Positions 5,847-6,579 of a DNA stretch of 6,579 nucleotides are shown here, piece by piece. A model generated the notes under the pieces. It worked only from the letters and a program-made list of their open reading frames with translations, was not told the origin of the DNA and did no database searches. The stretch is taken from assembly GCA_019090845.1 (NCBI GenBank), contig JAHRVD010000256.1, forward strand, positions 1 through 6,579, written 5' to 3'. How positions within the stretch are numbered: the first letter of the stretch is position 1; every line of letters starts with the position of its first letter. Origin of the DNA: Marinosulfonomonas sp. (lineage in GTDB: Bacteria; Pseudomonadota; Alphaproteobacteria; Rhodobacterales; Rhodobacteraceae). The position numbers and the translations under genes are program-made.

Positions 5847-6431
5847 ATGATGAATTTTTTTCGGCTTACAGTGACGGGTGCTGCATTCTTGGTGCTGGCT
5901 GGTTGTGCTTCCCAGGCAACAATAGATGAACCACCGGTCGCGATGGGTGATTTTCGCCTTGGGCACAATATCGTTGTTGTATCCGAACCCACGATCGGAC
6001 CGTTTTCGCGCACCGTGGAAGATGACGAACTGAAAGATGCGCTGACGCTTGCGCTGTCGCATCGGCTGGGCGGTTATGAAGGCGAAAAGTTCTATAATAT
6101 TGGCGCCAAAATAGACGCCTATGTGTTGGCGCTGCCGGGTGTCCCTATCGTGTTCAAACCCAAGTCGGTGCTTGTCGTGACTGTGACACTTTGGGACGAT
6201 GAAACCGGCACAAAGCTGAATGAAGAAGAAAAAGCCTTCACGGTATTTGAAGGACTGTCAGAAAAAACGCTGCTTAGTTCGGGACTGACGCAAAATAAAG
6301 CAAAGCAACTTGAGAATCTGACAAACAACGCCGCGCGCAGTATCCAGAAGTGGATTTTAGAAAATCCAGAATGGATCGGGTTGCCGCCATTGCCCGCAGC
6401 GGCACCTGCGGCAGAAGTTCCGGACAACTGA
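5847..6431 (+). CDS. Uncharacterised lipoprotein
   Basis: I do not recognise the family of this 194-residue protein. It begins with a lipoprotein signal peptide: MMNFFR, a hydrophobic stretch, and the lipobox L17-A18-G19-C20, so the mature protein should begin at lipidated Cys20. Ala21 follows, not Asp, so by the enterobacterial sorting rule it would go to the outer membrane (inference). The mature part has a mixed strand/helix look: strands near 41-46 and 85-95, a strongly hydrophobic strand pair around 98-116 (PGVPIVFKPKSVLVVTVTLW), a charged turn DDETGTKLNEEEK, a helix at about 149-172, and a Pro/Ala-rich tail (179-194). There is no cysteine other than Cys20, and I see no enzymatic motif. 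A GAGG ribosome binding site (5834-5837) lies 9 nt upstream; ATG-5850 is an equally possible start. It sits between parC and tuf on the same strand but shares no obvious function with either. Confidence 0.88.
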   Translation: MMNFFRLTVTGAAFLVLAGCASQATIDEPPVAMGDFRLGHNIVVVSEPTIGPFSRTVEDDELKDALTLALSHRLGGYEGEKFYNIGAKIDAYVLALPGVPIVFKPKSVLVVTVTLWDDETGTKLNEEEKAFTVFEGLSEKTLLSSGLTQNKAKQLENLTNNAARSIQKWILENPEWIGLPPLPAAAPAAEVPDN

Positions 6432-6434
6432 CGC

Positions 6435-6463
6435 TTGATTTTTCTGCTCGTGTCGCTTACCGA
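6435..6463 (+). promoter_or_regulatory. Candidate tuf promoter
   Basis: TTGATT (6435-6440) matches four of six -35 bases, and TACCGA (6458-6463) matches three of six -10 bases, with a 17-nt spacer. It begins 3 nt after the lipoprotein stop and would give a leader of about 48 nt. A strong -35 with a degenerate -10 is common in alphaproteobacterial housekeeping promoters, but the match remains modest. Confidence 0.35.
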
Positions 6464-6478
6464 GCGCGCGATGTTCAA

Positions 6479-6497
6479 TTGGGCCATGTGGCCCCAA
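6479..6497 (+). promoter_or_regulatory. Small hairpin in the tuf leader
   Basis: TTGGGCCATGTGGCCCCAA can fold into a GC-rich stem with one bulged C and an AUGU loop; the core GGGCCA-TG-TGGCCC (6481-6494) is a perfect inverted repeat. It ends 6 nt before the tuf ribosome binding site. It lacks a following T run, so it is not a standard terminator. It may protect the mRNA 5' end or affect ribosome access, or may have no role. Confidence 0.35.
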
Positions 6498-6517
6498 CAC
6501 GATAAGGACCATACGGC

Positions 6518-6579
6518 ATGGCAAAGGAAAAGTTTGAACGTAATAAGCCGCACGTCAACATCGGCACAATCGGCCACGT
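6518..6579 (+). CDS. tuf: Elongation factor Tu, N-terminal 20 codons (partial)
   Basis: EF-Tu delivers aminoacyl-tRNA to the ribosome as a GTP complex. The visible part reads MAKEKFERNKPHVNIGTIGH, the near-invariant EF-Tu N-terminus, ending just as the GTP-binding P-loop (GHVDHGKT) begins. The rest lies beyond the right edge. A strong ribosome binding site AAGGA (6504-6508) lies 9 nt before the ATG, as expected for a very highly expressed gene. Many Rhodobacterales carry two tuf copies; the window does not show which one this is. The gene is in the same direction as the lipoprotein gene, 86 nt downstream. Confidence 0.97.
   Translation, partial: MAKEKFERNKPHVNIGTIGH

Overview
The window is an ordinary-looking stretch of chromosome from an alphaproteobacterium, most likely a member of the Rhodobacterales (Rhodobacteraceae/Roseobacter type). 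This rests on the protein sequences (group I EtfB, alphaproteobacterial-type ParC, a short HIG1-type 'twin transmembrane' protein, a PduO-type adenosyltransferase), moderately high GC by eye, and a gene order I recognise from that group. I see no mobile element, phage gene, CRISPR array, tRNA or rRNA. All coding calls were made by reading the sequence; no database search was possible.

Left half (1-3282), all on the minus strand, read from right to left: a small membrane-anchored protein with a bacterial SH3 domain; a classical short-chain dehydrogenase/reductase; a 68-residue HIG1-type two-helix membrane protein; a PduO-type ATP:cob(I)alamin adenosyltransferase; etfB; and the first 38 codons of etfA, which runs off the left edge. 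The HIG1 and adenosyltransferase genes are separated by 1 nt, and etfB and etfA overlap by 1 nt (TGATG). The last four genes therefore look like one metabolic unit: ETF carries electrons from acyl-CoA dehydrogenases to the quinone pool, and the adenosyltransferase makes the coenzyme B12 used by acyl-CoA mutases.

A 127-nt divergent intergenic region (3283-3409) separates this block from the plus-strand genes. It holds a TATAAT box, a 9-nt direct repeat and an AATTG-N7-CAATT inverted repeat, which resembles one upstream of the HIG1 gene.

Right half (3410-6579), plus strand: parC (topoisomerase IV subunit A, complete), an uncharacterised lipoprotein, and the first 20 codons of tuf (EF-Tu). tuf has a good ribosome binding site, a candidate promoter and a small leader hairpin.

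I did not find a previously undescribed system. The items most worth a second look are the shared intergenic motif, the HIG1-adenosyltransferase-etf linkage, the unknown lipoprotein next to tuf, and the alanine at the main quinolone-resistance position of ParC.
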